Positions 51,263 to 59,616 of a stretch of 64,000 bases of DNA are shown in pieces. Made by a program: the position numbers and the translations under genes. Positions within the stretch are counted from its first letter, which is position 1, and each line of letters starts with the position of its first letter. Below the pieces are notes generated by a model. The model did not search any database. It had not been told where the DNA came from and was given only the letters and a program-made list of their open reading frames with translations. Source of the stretch: Gammaproteobacteria bacterium (GTDB lineage: Bacteria > Pseudomonadota > Gammaproteobacteria > Steroidobacterales > GCA-2729495); contig JAJFJS010000026.1 of assembly GCA_021773815.1 (NCBI GenBank), forward strand, positions 68,693 through 132,692. Direction: 5' to 3'.

Positions 51263-52161
51263 CCCGACTCCTCGAAGCCGAGTTGCCGCAGCGCCCGGGC
51301 GTTATCGCTCCAGTTCTCCTTGACGTTGACGCGCGTCGTCAGGAAGAACCGCTCGGCAAAGATCTCCTCGAGATCTGCGCGTGCGCGCGTGCCGACTGCC
51401 TTGATGCGCTCACCGCCCTGACCAACGACGATGCCCTGGTGCGACTCCCGATCCACCCAGATGACGGCATCGACACGGATTATGTCGGGTGCCCGCTCGA
51501 GCGCGAGAATTTCAACCGCCAGACCGTAGGGCACCTCCTGGTGCAACAACTGCAGGAGTTTTTCACGCAGTATCTCGGCGATACGAAATTCCATACTGCG
51601 GTCGGTCCGCGCATCCGGCGGAAACAGTTGCGGACCCGCCGGCATCGACTGACGGATGACATCGAGGAGTCGCTCGAGGTTCGTACCGCGACGCGCGGAC
51701 ACCGGGATGACTTCGACGAACGAGCCGCGCCCGGCGTAATTCTCCAGAACCGGCAGCAGGTCTGCGCGACGTTTGAGCAGGTCGAGCTTATTGACGACCA
51801 GGTATGCCGGTATGTCGGCTTCTCGCAACCGTTGCAGCGCATGTTCGTCGCCGCGCGTCCAGCCGCTCGCCTCGACGACGAACAGCGCGAGATCGGCGCC
51901 GACCATCGACGCAGCGGCCGAACGGTTCATCGTACGATTGATCAACCGTGCCGACCCGGCATGCAATCCGGGCGTGTCTACAAACACGATCTGCACGTCC
52001 GGCTCCGTCAGTATGCCGAGAATGCTGTGGCGCGTGGTTTGCGGCTTGGACGTGACGATACTGATCTTTTCGCCCACCAATGCGTTGACGAGCGTCGACT
52101 TGCCGGTATTGGGCCGGCCGATGACCGCCACGAATCCGGCGCGATGTTCGGTGTCAGTCAC
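51259..52161 (-). CDS. era: GTPase Era
   Basis: Era is a 30S ribosome assembly GTPase. The G domain has G1 VIGRPNTGKSTLVNALVG, G3 FVDTPGLH and G4 VVNKLDLL, and the C-terminal KH domain contains GIVVGQGGERIKAVGTRARADLEE. I place the start at GTG 52161 (300 residues), overlapping the rnc stop by eight bases. The track's upstream extension is Arg-rich rnc shadow. It is in the conserved rnc-era-recO order. Confidence 0.95.
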   Translation of the reverse strand: MTDTEHRAGFVAVIGRPNTGKSTLVNALVGEKISIVTSKPQTTRHSILGILTEPDVQIVFVDTPGLHAGSARLINRTMNRSAAASMVGADLALFVVEASGWTRGDEHALQRLREADIPAYLVVNKLDLLKRRADLLPVLENYAGRGSFVEVIPVSARRGTNLERLLDVIRQSMPAGPQLFPPDARTDRSMEFRIAEILREKLLQLLHQEVPYGLAVEILALERAPDIIRVDAVIWVDRESHQGIVVGQGGERIKAVGTRARADLEEIFAERFFLTTRVNVKENWSDNARALRQLGFEESG

Positions 52162-52831
52162 GGTCGAGTTGATCGAGCAAAAGCGCGGCCGCGGCCTGCT
52201 CGGCGCGTCGCCGGCTCGACCCCGTCGCCTGCGTTTCCAGTTCCGGATCGCGAATGCGACAGGCGACCTGGAAGGTCTGCGCATGCGCCGCGCCGGTCAC
52301 GCCCAGCAGATCGTAATCGGGCGGCGGCAACTGGCGGGCCTGCAGGTACTCCTGCAATCGCGTCTTCGCATCCTTGAGTTCGTCCTCGGCCGGCAGCGTC
52401 GCCAACCGATCCCGAAACAGGTCGAGAATGACACGATTAGCCGCTTCGAAGCCGCCGTCGAGCAGGATGGCGCCGAGCACAGCCTCCAGCGTGTTGGCCA
52501 ACACCGAATCGCGCTGCCGTCCGCCGGAACGCAATTCGCCACCGCCGAGGATGATGTGCGGCGCCAGACCAGCCCGACCCGCCGTTTCGACGAGGGACTC
52601 CTTGCGAACCAGTTCCGCCCGATAACGACTCAACCCGCCCTCGCGTACGGACGATTTGGCGTCGTACAGCGCGAGGCTGATCGTCAGATCCAGAACAGCA
52701 TCACCAAGAAACTCGAGGCGTTCATTGTTGTCAGCGGAGGCGCTGCAGTGAGTCAGCGCCTGTGTCAGCAGATCGGAATCGGAAAATTGGTAATTCAGAG
52801 CTGTTGCAGACCAATTTCCGGCATCATTCAC
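52154..52831 (-). CDS. rnc: Ribonuclease III
   Basis: This double-strand-specific endonuclease processes rRNA precursors. The catalytic signature is NNERLEFLGDAVLDLTISLALY (residues about 35-56), with the later Glu in TLEAVLGAILLDGGFEAA. The C-terminal dsRNA-binding domain (about 155-222) ends SRRRAEQAAAALLLDQLDRD. The length of 225 residues fits. It overlaps the DUF4845 gene upstream by four bases and era downstream by eight. Confidence 0.96.
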   Translation of the reverse strand: MNDAGNWSATALNYQFSDSDLLTQALTHCSASADNNERLEFLGDAVLDLTISLALYDAKSSVREGGLSRYRAELVRKESLVETAGRAGLAPHIILGGGELRSGGRQRDSVLANTLEAVLGAILLDGGFEAANRVILDLFRDRLATLPAEDELKDAKTRLQEYLQARQLPPPDYDLLGVTGAAHAQTFQVACRIRDPELETQATGSSRRRAEQAAAALLLDQLDRD

Positions 52832-53193
52832 CGCTTGATCTCGACCTGTTCATCAAATGCGGCGACAAGATACAGGTTTGCCAGGTAAGGCGCGCGGCGC
52901 TCGTACTTGGCATGCACGGTAAATCCGGCATTTGTCTTCGCGATTTCAAATTCCCGCGCCTGAACCCCGGTGACCATCTCGATATCCAGACGCTTGGTAA
53001 TCGCGTTGCGAATCTCGACGATAGATGCGCCGTTGCCGTCGAGGTCATTCTTGACGTCTTCCAGAATACTGACGACTTTCATCTGCTCCATATAGAAAGG
53101 CATGACCTTGAGGACGGCAAACGCGAAAACGCCGACAAACGCCACGACGACGATGAAAGCGATCGCGGTAATACCCTGCTGTCTGGCTCTCAT
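52828..53193 (-). CDS. DUF4845 single-helix membrane protein
   Basis: This is a 121-residue protein with one N-terminal membrane helix (GITAIAFIVVVAFVGVFAFAVLKVMPFYME) after a short basic start, resembling a type IV pilin N-terminus, and a small soluble domain (VTGVQAREFEIAKTNAGFTVHAKYERR). This family is consistently encoded between lepB and rnc in gammaproteobacteria and its function is unknown. It overlaps rnc by four bases. Confidence 0.88.
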   Translation of the reverse strand: MRARQQGITAIAFIVVVAFVGVFAFAVLKVMPFYMEQMKVVSILEDVKNDLDGNGASIVEIRNAITKRLDIEMVTGVQAREFEIAKTNAGFTVHAKYERRAPYLANLYLVAAFDEQVEIKR

Positions 53194-53234
53194 GATTCAA
53201 GCTCCGTATTTCAATAGGCCGGCAATCCGGCGGA

Positions 53235-54017
53235 TCAGTTGATTTCTCGGCCGATTCGGTTCCATTTCGGCATCTCGGGAAAACTCCAGTTCATCCAGAT
53301 ACGCACCGCCTTACCGACGATATTCGCATCCGGAACGATCCCGACCCCCGGGTATCTGCTGTCCCTGCTGTTATCGCGGTTGTCGCCCATCATGAAATAG
53401 TGGTCCGCGGGCACGACATACGTCCCTTCCATGCCGGGCCGGCCGGGCATCAGCAATATTTCATGTTCGGTTTCGTCAAGGGTCTCATTGTACAACAACG
53501 CGCCCCGCTGACCTTCGCCACGGTATTTACCCGCCGACTCGCTGGCGACGATTTTACCGTTGATGAACAGGCGTCGGTTGCGGTAGGTCACGGTATCGCC
53601 CGGCAGTCCGACGAGTCGCTTGATGTAATTCGTCGATGGATCGGAGGGCAGCCGAAAAACGATGACATCGCCGCGTTGCGGATCATCGATCTCCCAGACT
53701 TCCGTATTCAACACCGGCAATCGCAGGCCGTAGATATACTTGTTGACGAAAATGAAATCGCCCACCAGCAGCGTCGGCACCATCGAACTGGACGGAATCC
53801 GAAACGGCTCGAACAGGAACGAACGGACAACCAGGACGACCAGCAGGACCGGGAAGAATGACCGCGCATATTCGACGATCACCGGCTCCTTGATCGGCGC
53901 CCCCGTCGATGACGCGGCCGCATCGCGGCCCCGTCCCCACCACCACGCATCCAGCGCCCAGACGACGCCACACAGCGTGGTCGCCACGACCAGAATCAGG
54001 GAAAAATCTATTGGCAT
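53235..54017 (-). CDS. lepB: Signal peptidase I
   Basis: LepB cleaves Sec and Tat signal peptides at the periplasmic face. The 260-residue protein has two N-terminal membrane segments (FSLILVVATTLCGVVWALDAWW and PVLLVVLVVRSFLF). The catalytic Ser is in RIPSSSMVPTLLVGDFIFVNKY and the Lys in DPSTNYIKRLVGLPGDTV. The C-terminal box YFMMGDNRDNSRDSRYPGVG is complete. It follows lepA by 51 bases. Confidence 0.95.
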   Translation of the reverse strand: MPIDFSLILVVATTLCGVVWALDAWWWGRGRDAAASSTGAPIKEPVIVEYARSFFPVLLVVLVVRSFLFEPFRIPSSSMVPTLLVGDFIFVNKYIYGLRLPVLNTEVWEIDDPQRGDVIVFRLPSDPSTNYIKRLVGLPGDTVTYRNRRLFINGKIVASESAGKYRGEGQRGALLYNETLDETEHEILLMPGRPGMEGTYVVPADHYFMMGDNRDNSRDSRYPGVGIVPDANIVGKAVRIWMNWSFPEMPKWNRIGREIN

Positions 54018-54068
54018 CGGTATTCCTGTTTAGTGGTTACTCGAGCCGCGCAGGCGCCCGGATCCCCG

Positions 54069-55862
54069 TCAGTCGCTGCCGACCTTCAGGACCGCCAGAA
54101 ACGCTTCCTGCGGGATTTCGACGCTGCCCAACTGCTTCATCCTCTTCTTACCAGCCTTCTGCTTCTCGAGCAATTTTCTCTTGCGCGTGACATCGCCGCC
54201 GTACAGCTTTGCCGTGACATCCTTGCGGTAAGCCTTGATATCGGCGCGCGCCACGATATCGCCGCCGATGGCGGCCTGAATCGGGATCGAAAACATCTGC
54301 CGGGGAATGAGTTCTTTGAGTTTCTCCACGAGATCGCGTCCACGGCGCCGTGCCGAATCCCGGTGCACAATCAACGACAGCGCATCGACCCGTTCCTTGT
54401 TGATCAGCACATCCAGCTTGACGAGATCACCAACGACAAACCGTGAGAAACGGTAGTCGAACGATGCATGCCCGCGGCTGACCGACTTCAGCCGGTCGAA
54501 GAAATCCAGCACGACCTCAGCCATCGGCAGTTCATATTCGAGCGCGACCTGAGAACCCAGGTATTCCATACGTTTCTGCACACCGCGTTTGGCCACGCAG
54601 AGCTGGATCACCGGCCCGAGATATCCCGGGGGCACGAGCAGACTCGCATGAATATAGGGCTCGCGAATCTCGTTGACCTCGCCGGCCGACGGCAGCAGAA
54701 ACGGATTATCAATCTGCCGCACTTCGCCCGAATGCATCTCGACCTCGAAGGCAACGGTCGGCGCAGTCGTAATAATCATGATTCCGTACTCGCGCTCGAT
54801 TCTTTCCTGCACGATCTCCATATGCAGCATGCCGAGAAAGCCGCAGCGAAATCCGAAGCCGAGAGCCGCCGATGATTCCGGCTCGAAATGCAGCGCTGCA
54901 TCGTTCAGGCGCAGCTTTTGCAGGGCATCGCGAAAGAGTTCGAACTGGTCCGACTGCACCGGGAACATGCCCGCGAACACGCGTGGATTGATCGGGCGGA
55001 AGCCCTTGAGCGCCTGCGCTGCCGGCGCCTCGGCCAGCGTGATCGTGTCGCCGACCGGGGCGCCGTCAATCACCTTGATGCCGGCGACGAGATAACCGAC
55101 ATCACCTGTCTCGAGCGCGGGACGACTCGTCATCTTCGGCGTAAACACGCCGACATCGCTAACGACAAAGTTATCGCCCGTCGACATGACCGTAACCTTG
55201 CTCCGCGCGGGCAACCGGCCGTTGACGATGCGGATCAATGAAACGACCCCCACGTAATTATCGAACCAGGAATCGATAATCAACGCCTGCAGCGGGCCTT
55301 CCTCACATCCCGCCGGCGGTGGTATACGCGCGACGAGTACCTCCAGCAATTCCTCCATGCCCTGCCCGGTCTTCGCACTGACCAGCGCGCAGTCCGTGGT
55401 ATCCAGGCCGATGATTTCCTCGATATCCCTGCGCACGCGTTCGGGGTCGGCAGACGGCAGGTCGATCTTGTTGATAACCGGTACGATTTCCAGACCCTGT
55501 TCGACCGCCGTATAACAATTGGCGATACTCTGCGCCTCGACGCTCTGGGCGGCATCGACGACGAGCAGCGCGCCCTCGCAGGCCGCCAGCGAGCGCGATA
55601 CCTCATAGGAAAAGTCGACATGACCCGGCGTATCGATAAAATTTAGCTGATACGTCTGGCCATCGCGCGCCACATAGTTCAGCGATACGGTCTGCGCCTT
55701 GATCGTAATGCCACGCTCGCGTTCGATGTCCATTGAATCGAGAACCTGGGCCGACATCTCGCGGTGTTCGAGCCCGCCGCACATTTCGATCAACAGATCG
55801 GCCAGCGTCGATTTGCCGTGATCGATATGGGCGATGATCGAGAAATTGCGAATATTGCGCAT
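54069..55862 (-). CDS. lepA: Elongation factor 4 (LepA)
   Basis: LepA is a ribosome-associated GTPase that influences initiation and 30S assembly. [24 protein letters not shown] gives G1, and [16 protein letters not shown] and [13 protein letters not shown] give G3 and G4. The unique C-terminal domain ([44 protein letters not shown]) is complete. I start at ATG 55862 (597 residues). The longer ORF runs through a GGGGTC palindrome region and is not conserved. Confidence 0.97.
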   Translation of the reverse strand: MRNIRNFSIIAHIDHGKSTLADLLIEMCGGLEHREMSAQVLDSMDIERERGITIKAQTVSLNYVARDGQTYQLNFIDTPGHVDFSYEVSRSLAACEGALLVVDAAQSVEAQSIANCYTAVEQGLEIVPVINKIDLPSADPERVRRDIEEIIGLDTTDCALVSAKTGQGMEELLEVLVARIPPPAGCEEGPLQALIIDSWFDNYVGVVSLIRIVNGRLPARSKVTVMSTGDNFVVSDVGVFTPKMTSRPALETGDVGYLVAGIKVIDGAPVGDTITLAEAPAAQALKGFRPINPRVFAGMFPVQSDQFELFRDALQKLRLNDAALHFEPESSAALGFGFRCGFLGMLHMEIVQERIEREYGIMIITTAPTVAFEVEMHSGEVRQIDNPFLLPSAGEVNEIREPYIHASLLVPPGYLGPVIQLCVAKRGVQKRMEYLGSQVALEYELPMAEVVLDFFDRLKSVSRGHASFDYRFSRFVVGDLVKLDVLINKERVDALSLIVHRDSARRRGRDLVEKLKELIPRQMFSIPIQAAIGGDIVARADIKAYRKDVTAKLYGGDVTRKRKLLEKQKAGKKRMKQLGSVEIPQEAFLAVLKVGSD

Positions 55863-55878
55863 GAAAAAGACCCGCATA

Positions 55879-55952
55879 TGGGGCCTGACCCCGCAACGAC
55901 GCTGTGGAAATAAATTACGGTTGAACGTTCGACCGAACGGGGTCCGATCCCC
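55879..55952. repeat. Pair of GGGGTC-type palindromes upstream of lepA
   Basis: GGGGCCTGACCCC (55880-55892) and GGGGTCCGATCCCC (55939-55952) are two imperfect palindromes about 47 bases apart in opposite orientation, in the 119-base gap between lepA and the glutaredoxin-like gene. The interval is AT-richer than the surroundings. They resemble the outer end of the 263-bp element at 13.8 kb in layout only, and may be REP-type sequences. Confidence 0.45.
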
Positions 55953-55981
55953 TGTTTGCACTGCTCGGGCTGACGTGCCGG

Positions 55982-56227
55982 TCAGCCTGCGGCGATCCTG
56001 TTCAGCACGGCCTGACGGTCGAGATTGTACTGGCAAATGTCCTCCCCGTCACAAAGCACGACGGGTACCCGTTCGCCATACGCCGCGCGCCATTCGGCAC
56101 GATCGTCAACGTCACGCACGGTGATCCGGGCACGCCCGCGGATTAGCGGCTCGAGTTCCCCGAGCAACACCTCGCACAGGTGGCAGCCCCGGCGGCTGTA
56201 GACGATGAATTCGACCCCCGGCGTCAC
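55982..56227 (-). CDS. Glutaredoxin-like protein (DUF836)
   Basis: This is an 81-residue thioredoxin-fold protein. [20 protein letters not shown] holds a CHLC redox motif near residue 15, and [22 protein letters not shown] contains the cis-Pro segment (VPV). It sits between rseC and lepA. The target is unknown; proximity to rseC and lepB suggests an envelope or redox link, but this is inference. Confidence 0.85.
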   Translation of the reverse strand: MTPGVEFIVYSRRGCHLCEVLLGELEPLIRGRARITVRDVDDRAEWRAAYGERVPVVLCDGEDICQYNLDRQAVLNRIAAG

Positions 56228-56245
56228 GCTGGCGTCACCATGGCA

Positions 56246-56701
56246 TCACGATAAACGCGTGATCTGCATGCCGAGCCAGGACGGCGACCGGCGCCGGGTC
56301 ACGGCCTGCAGCAGCCCGCCGGCCGCCACGCCGCCGACCAGGGCACCGAACAGCGCCCCGGCATCGCCGCTTTGCGGCGCCCAGATCGTGGCCACCACGG
56401 CGCCGCCGGCCACGCCGAGCAGCGGCAGTGCAAAAGTCCACCACACAAGTTGCAGGAAACGCCCGCCGTGAATCCCGACGCGGACACGATCGCCGGGCGC
56501 GACCCGCGGCTGCTGGCCGCCCCGCTCGACGGACAGCCGTTCGCTGCGGCGCCCGCCGACGAAACCGGCCACTGGCGCCAGTCCGCAACCGCCGCCGCCG
56601 GCACAGGCCGAGCAGCCGGACAGCGTGGCAAATTCAATATGCACACCCGCGTCGTCGCAGGCGACGACCGTGCCGTCCCGGGAAACGAACCGTTGGTCCA
56701 C
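56246..56701 (-). CDS. rseC: RseC/MucC-family membrane protein
   Basis: This is a 151-residue inner-membrane protein with a cysteine-rich N-terminus (LSGCSACAGGGGCGLAPVAGF, CxxC followed by Cys) and two membrane helices (LVWWTFALPLLGVAGGAVVATIW and ALFGALVGGVAAGGLLQAV). The family modulates sigma-E (RseC/MucC) and, in E. coli, maintains SoxR in reduced form. It follows rseB by 11 bases, in the canonical rpoE-rseA-rseB-rseC order. Confidence 0.9.
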   Translation of the reverse strand: MDQRFVSRDGTVVACDDAGVHIEFATLSGCSACAGGGGCGLAPVAGFVGGRRSERLSVERGGQQPRVAPGDRVRVGIHGGRFLQLVWWTFALPLLGVAGGAVVATIWAPQSGDAGALFGALVGGVAAGGLLQAVTRRRSPSWLGMQITRLS

Positions 56702-56712
56702 GGCGTCAGTCG

Positions 56713-57714
56713 TCAGCGTCGCGCGACGGACATCGCGACCATTCGCACGGTCCCGGGCGGAACCCCGCCCATGGCCGTGATCAGGTAACCGTCGACGATC
56801 GTCGACATCGCATGGGTCGCGCCGATATGCGATTCACCCTCGATGTCGGCGGCATCTGCAACGTCGGCCTCGATGAATACCGAAATCGTCGCCAGGCCAT
56901 CCGAAAACACCAGCTGCTCCATCGGGGCGGCGCCATCGGTCTGCATCGACTCCGCATGGGCCAGTTCGAATCCCGGCGGCAACAATCCGACGCGCCAGTT
57001 CGGCGAAGCCGGGCTTTGTGTGGCCGCCGTCGCGGCGCCGGTAACGGTGGCGCTGCGCTGCCACTCGAACGCCTCGGTAGCGATCGTCGGCTCGACCGCC
57101 TGTGCGGGGATCGATTCGGAAAACCGGATCTCGGTAAACATCCCCTGTTCGAGCCCCTGACCGGCGGCATCAACGAGCTCAAATTTCAGCGGCAAGGCCG
57201 TGCGACGATCCAGCCACAGCCGGTAACCGAATCGATGTTCGTCGACGGGCCGGATAGCGAGCATGATCGTGTCCTGCTCGGCAACCCGGTCCGATCCGAG
57301 CAATGCAGTTTCGTACAGTGCCGAATCGATCCCCGAAAAACTCGGAAAATTCGCGATATGCGCGGCAATCGCCGATGACGCAGCGCCGTGTTCCACCATG
57401 ACCTTTTTCTGGTCCGGCAGAATGCACATGACCTCGTCGGCGTTGCGGATGATCTGCCGTCCGCCCGATGTCCTGGCTGTGATCCGCTCGGTGACCCGCC
57501 CGTCATCGACGCGATGGACGATCTGCACGGTATCCATCTTGCCCCCGCACATGTGCACGAGCGTGCCCTGGTAATTGATCAGGCTGTCCGCACGCACCAT
57601 CCGCTCGAGCCAGTCGTCTGCCGATTGCGCCGCAGCGCCGAGGACCCACGACAGCGACACGAGTGCAACGAAGGACCGGAGGCACAACCCGATACCCCGC
57701 CGCGCGTCAGTCAT
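56713..57714 (-). CDS. rseB: Sigma-E regulatory protein RseB/MucB
   Basis: This periplasmic protein protects the anti-sigma factor RseA and senses mislocalised LPS or lipoproteins. From ATG 57714 the protein has 333 residues with a signal peptide (CLRSFVALVSLSWVLGAAAQS). SADDWLERMVRADSLINYQGTLVHMCGGKM and the second domain WRVGLLPPGFELAHAESMQ fit the family. The track's extra 26 codons are rseA shadow. It overlaps rseA by eight bases. Confidence 0.92.
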   Translation of the reverse strand: MTDARRGIGLCLRSFVALVSLSWVLGAAAQSADDWLERMVRADSLINYQGTLVHMCGGKMDTVQIVHRVDDGRVTERITARTSGGRQIIRNADEVMCILPDQKKVMVEHGAASSAIAAHIANFPSFSGIDSALYETALLGSDRVAEQDTIMLAIRPVDEHRFGYRLWLDRRTALPLKFELVDAAGQGLEQGMFTEIRFSESIPAQAVEPTIATEAFEWQRSATVTGAATAATQSPASPNWRVGLLPPGFELAHAESMQTDGAAPMEQLVFSDGLATISVFIEADVADAADIEGESHIGATHAMSTIVDGYLITAMGGVPPGTVRMVAMSVARR

Positions 57715-58246
57715 GTTGCGTCCATACGGCCGGGACCGCCGACGCCATCGCGAAATGGGAATCGACGAGTTGACGCGAAGCGGTGTTGGCATAGCGTGAA
57801 TGCGAGACCAGGTAACGCGTCATGCGCGCCGAGCCGGCAGTTGCATGATCGTCGTGAGTGGCCGCCGTGGCACGTGCCGATGCGTTTCGGTCGATGAGCC
57901 GCGTCGCGCCGGTGATATCGGCAAGGTTAAAGATGACGACCAGCGCGATTCCGGCGGCGATGCCCGCACCGACCAGCCCCGGTCCGGCCGACAGCGATTC
58001 CGGCGAACCCGCAGCGGATTGCGGCGCAACCTCGGCAGCCAGCGCCGCCGACACACGCTTGCTGATCGCCAGGCCGGACGATCCGGCGCCAGGATCCCGC
58101 AGCATCTCGCCAATCAGGCCATAGCGGGCCAGCGTCTCGCGGCTCCCGGGCTCCCGTCCGAGCCGGCGCAGCAACAACGATTCCTGCTCGGCGGGTAATT
58201 CTCCGTCCAGCAATGCAGACAACTGTTCATCAATAAACCGGGTCAT
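57707..58246 (-). CDS. rseA: Anti-sigma-E factor RseA/MucA
   Basis: This is a single-pass anti-sigma factor of 179 residues. The cytoplasmic sigma-binding domain begins FIDEQLSALLDGELPAEQESLLLRRL and includes ETLARYGLIGEMLRD. The membrane segment is GLVGAGIAAGIALVVIFNLAD (about 95-115), and the periplasmic part ends near VPAVWTQHD. The start at 58246 overlaps the rpoE stop (ATGA), so the ratio of sigma to anti-sigma is probably coupled. The site-1 protease gene is not in this window. Confidence 0.92.
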   Translation of the reverse strand: MTRFIDEQLSALLDGELPAEQESLLLRRLGREPGSRETLARYGLIGEMLRDPGAGSSGLAISKRVSAALAAEVAPQSAAGSPESLSAGPGLVGAGIAAGIALVVIFNLADITGATRLIDRNASARATAATHDDHATAGSARMTRYLVSHSRYANTASRQLVDSHFAMASAVPAVWTQHD

Positions 58247-58851
58247 TTTCTCGATACCCCCGGGCCTTGATCCTCTCCGTCGACCAGCCCCCGGATGGCT
58301 GTGTCGATGGCGTCCCGGGCACGGAATATCCGTGAACGGACCGTACCGATCGGACAATTCATCGCCGTAGCGATCTCGTCATAACTCATGCCTTCGATCT
58401 CGCGCAACACGATCGCCACCCGCAGTTCCTCGGGCAGCGCATCAATCGACGCCTGCAGCGCGTCACGCAGTTCTTCGCGCTGCGCAATGCGATCCGGCGA
58501 ATCCGTCTCATGCAAATGCACGTTCGTCGCGTAGCCACCCGATTCCTGGAGATCCAGGTCATACTCCATCGGCCGGCGCTTCATCGCCACGATGTGATTC
58601 TTCGCCGTATTGATCGCAATCCTGTAAAGCCACGTATAGAACGCGCTGTCACCGCGGAATTTCGGCATGGCCCGGTACGCTTTAATAAACGCTTCCTGCG
58701 TCACATCCAGCGCCTCCGACGGGTCGCGGACGTACCGCATGACCAGCTTGATAATCCGGTGCTGGTACTTGAGCACCAGCACGTCGAAAGCCTGCCTGTC
58801 GCCACCCCGAACGCGCTCAACGAGCCGCTGGTCGTCGGACTTATCGGACAT
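58243..58851 (-). CDS. rpoE: RNA polymerase sigma factor RpoE (AlgU/sigma-24)
   Basis: This is an ECF sigma factor for envelope stress. Sigma-2 has FDVLVLKYQHRIIKLVMRYV, DVTQEAFIKAYRAMPKFRGDSAFYTWLYRIAINTAKNH. Sigma-4 has LPEELRVAIVLREIEGMSYDEIATAMNCPIGTVRSRIFRARDAI. I take ATG 58851 (202 residues), which gives an N-terminus like E. coli RpoE. The ATG at 58863 adds four residues. It heads the rpoE-rseA-rseB-rseC run and has a sigma-E-like promoter upstream. Confidence 0.96.
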   Translation of the reverse strand: MSDKSDDQRLVERVRGGDRQAFDVLVLKYQHRIIKLVMRYVRDPSEALDVTQEAFIKAYRAMPKFRGDSAFYTWLYRIAINTAKNHIVAMKRRPMEYDLDLQESGGYATNVHLHETDSPDRIAQREELRDALQASIDALPEELRVAIVLREIEGMSYDEIATAMNCPIGTVRSRIFRARDAIDTAIRGLVDGEDQGPGVSRK

Positions 58852-58895
58852 GCCGTCGACCATGCGCCAAGTGCAGCACGGGTATCCGTCTAGGG

Positions 58896-58923
58896 CATAG
58901 ACTGGCTCGAACCGTGAAAGTTC
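58896..58923 (-). promoter_or_regulatory. Candidate sigma-E-dependent promoter of rpoE
   Basis: On the minus strand GAACTT is followed after 16 bases by TCTATG. The -35 is an exact match to the sigma-E/AlgU consensus; the -10 (consensus TCTGA/TCAAA) fits in its first three bases. The predicted 5' leader is about 35-40 nt. Autoregulation of rpoE from such a promoter is known in E. coli and Pseudomonas. Confidence 0.7.
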
Positions 58924-59008
58924 GCCGGCTTATGCCAAATTGCGGATCCGGGTCACAGAAATCGATCACGACGCCTCCATGGGCGGAATGCCGGGTTGCA
59001 CCGGCATT

Positions 59009-59329
59009 TTACGCGAATGCAGCAGGAACGCGCAGCGGCCATCGCAGCCGCGCGAGCAGTCGCCGGCCGACCGTGTCGGTCTGGAGCCGGACGCTCGTCC
59101 ACGCGACGAGGCGGCGCTGGTCGGCAGCCCGCAATTGCAGCCCGATGCACGCGCCGTCGGCGACGGTCCAACTGCCGGTCAGTTGCGCCGGATGATCGCG
59201 GCCGTCGGCGGTGGTCACGCACCAGCCGCCATCCGGCCCGGCAACGGCCCGGACCACGCGCCGGCCAGGCGGCTGGCCGAGTCTCAGTAGCCGCGGCAAG
59301 CTAAAGATCCGCAGATCGAGGATTTGCAT
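59009..59329 (-). CDS. YgfX-like protein lacking the usual membrane segments
   Basis: This is a 106-residue ORF directly downstream of and overlapping sdhE (29 bases), the position of ygfX/cptA in gammaproteobacteria. The part VVRAVAGPDGGWCVTTADGR, HPAQLTGSWTVADGACIGLQLR and LLARLRWPLRVPA resembles the C-terminal soluble half of YgfX. The two N-terminal membrane helices expected for YgfX are absent in this frame, and I see no better start upstream. It may be a reduced version or a decaying copy. It ends 158 bases before the rpoE start. Confidence 0.5.
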   Translation of the reverse strand: MQILDLRIFSLPRLLRLGQPPGRRVVRAVAGPDGGWCVTTADGRDHPAQLTGSWTVADGACIGLQLRAADQRRLVAWTSVRLQTDTVGRRLLARLRWPLRVPAAFA

Positions 59330-59594
59330 GAAGCCGTTTGAGGACATGACGCAAATCGGCATCGTCGGCAATCACACGGCCGGTCAGCAAGTCGAGAATA
59401 TCGGGATCCTGCAGGGATAAGAGCGTATCAAACGCCGCTCGTTCCGCATCCGGTGCCCCGTCGAAATCCTGCGCCAGGTAGCGCAGCAACACGACATCGA
59501 GTTCCCGCATACCCCGCCGGCAGCGCCATTCGCGCTGGCCTGAATGCAACACCCGGTCAACCGCCCATGGTTGCGCGCCGCCGGGCGACAACAT
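59301..59594 (-). CDS. sdhE: FAD assembly factor SdhE
   Basis: This small protein helps covalent flavinylation of SdhA. The family core is REWRCRRGMRELDVVLLRYL, with the conserved RGM(R/L)E motif, followed by FDTLLSLQDPDILDLLTGR. The track's start gives 97 residues. An internal GTG at 59552 (83 residues) fits the usual length better, so the start is uncertain. It lies 22 bases after sdhB, fitting its role. Confidence 0.88.
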   Translation of the reverse strand: MLSPGGAQPWAVDRVLHSGQREWRCRRGMRELDVVLLRYLAQDFDGAPDAERAAFDTLLSLQDPDILDLLTGRVIADDADLRHVLKRLHANPRSADL

Positions 59595-59616
59595 CGGTGT
59601 CAGACCCGACCGCCAT

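Noticed and set aside
59596-59607. GGTGTCAGACCC near the sdhE start as a third repeat element
   Set aside because: It is a single short partial palindrome without a partner arm. It is mentioned only as weak support for a dispersed motif.
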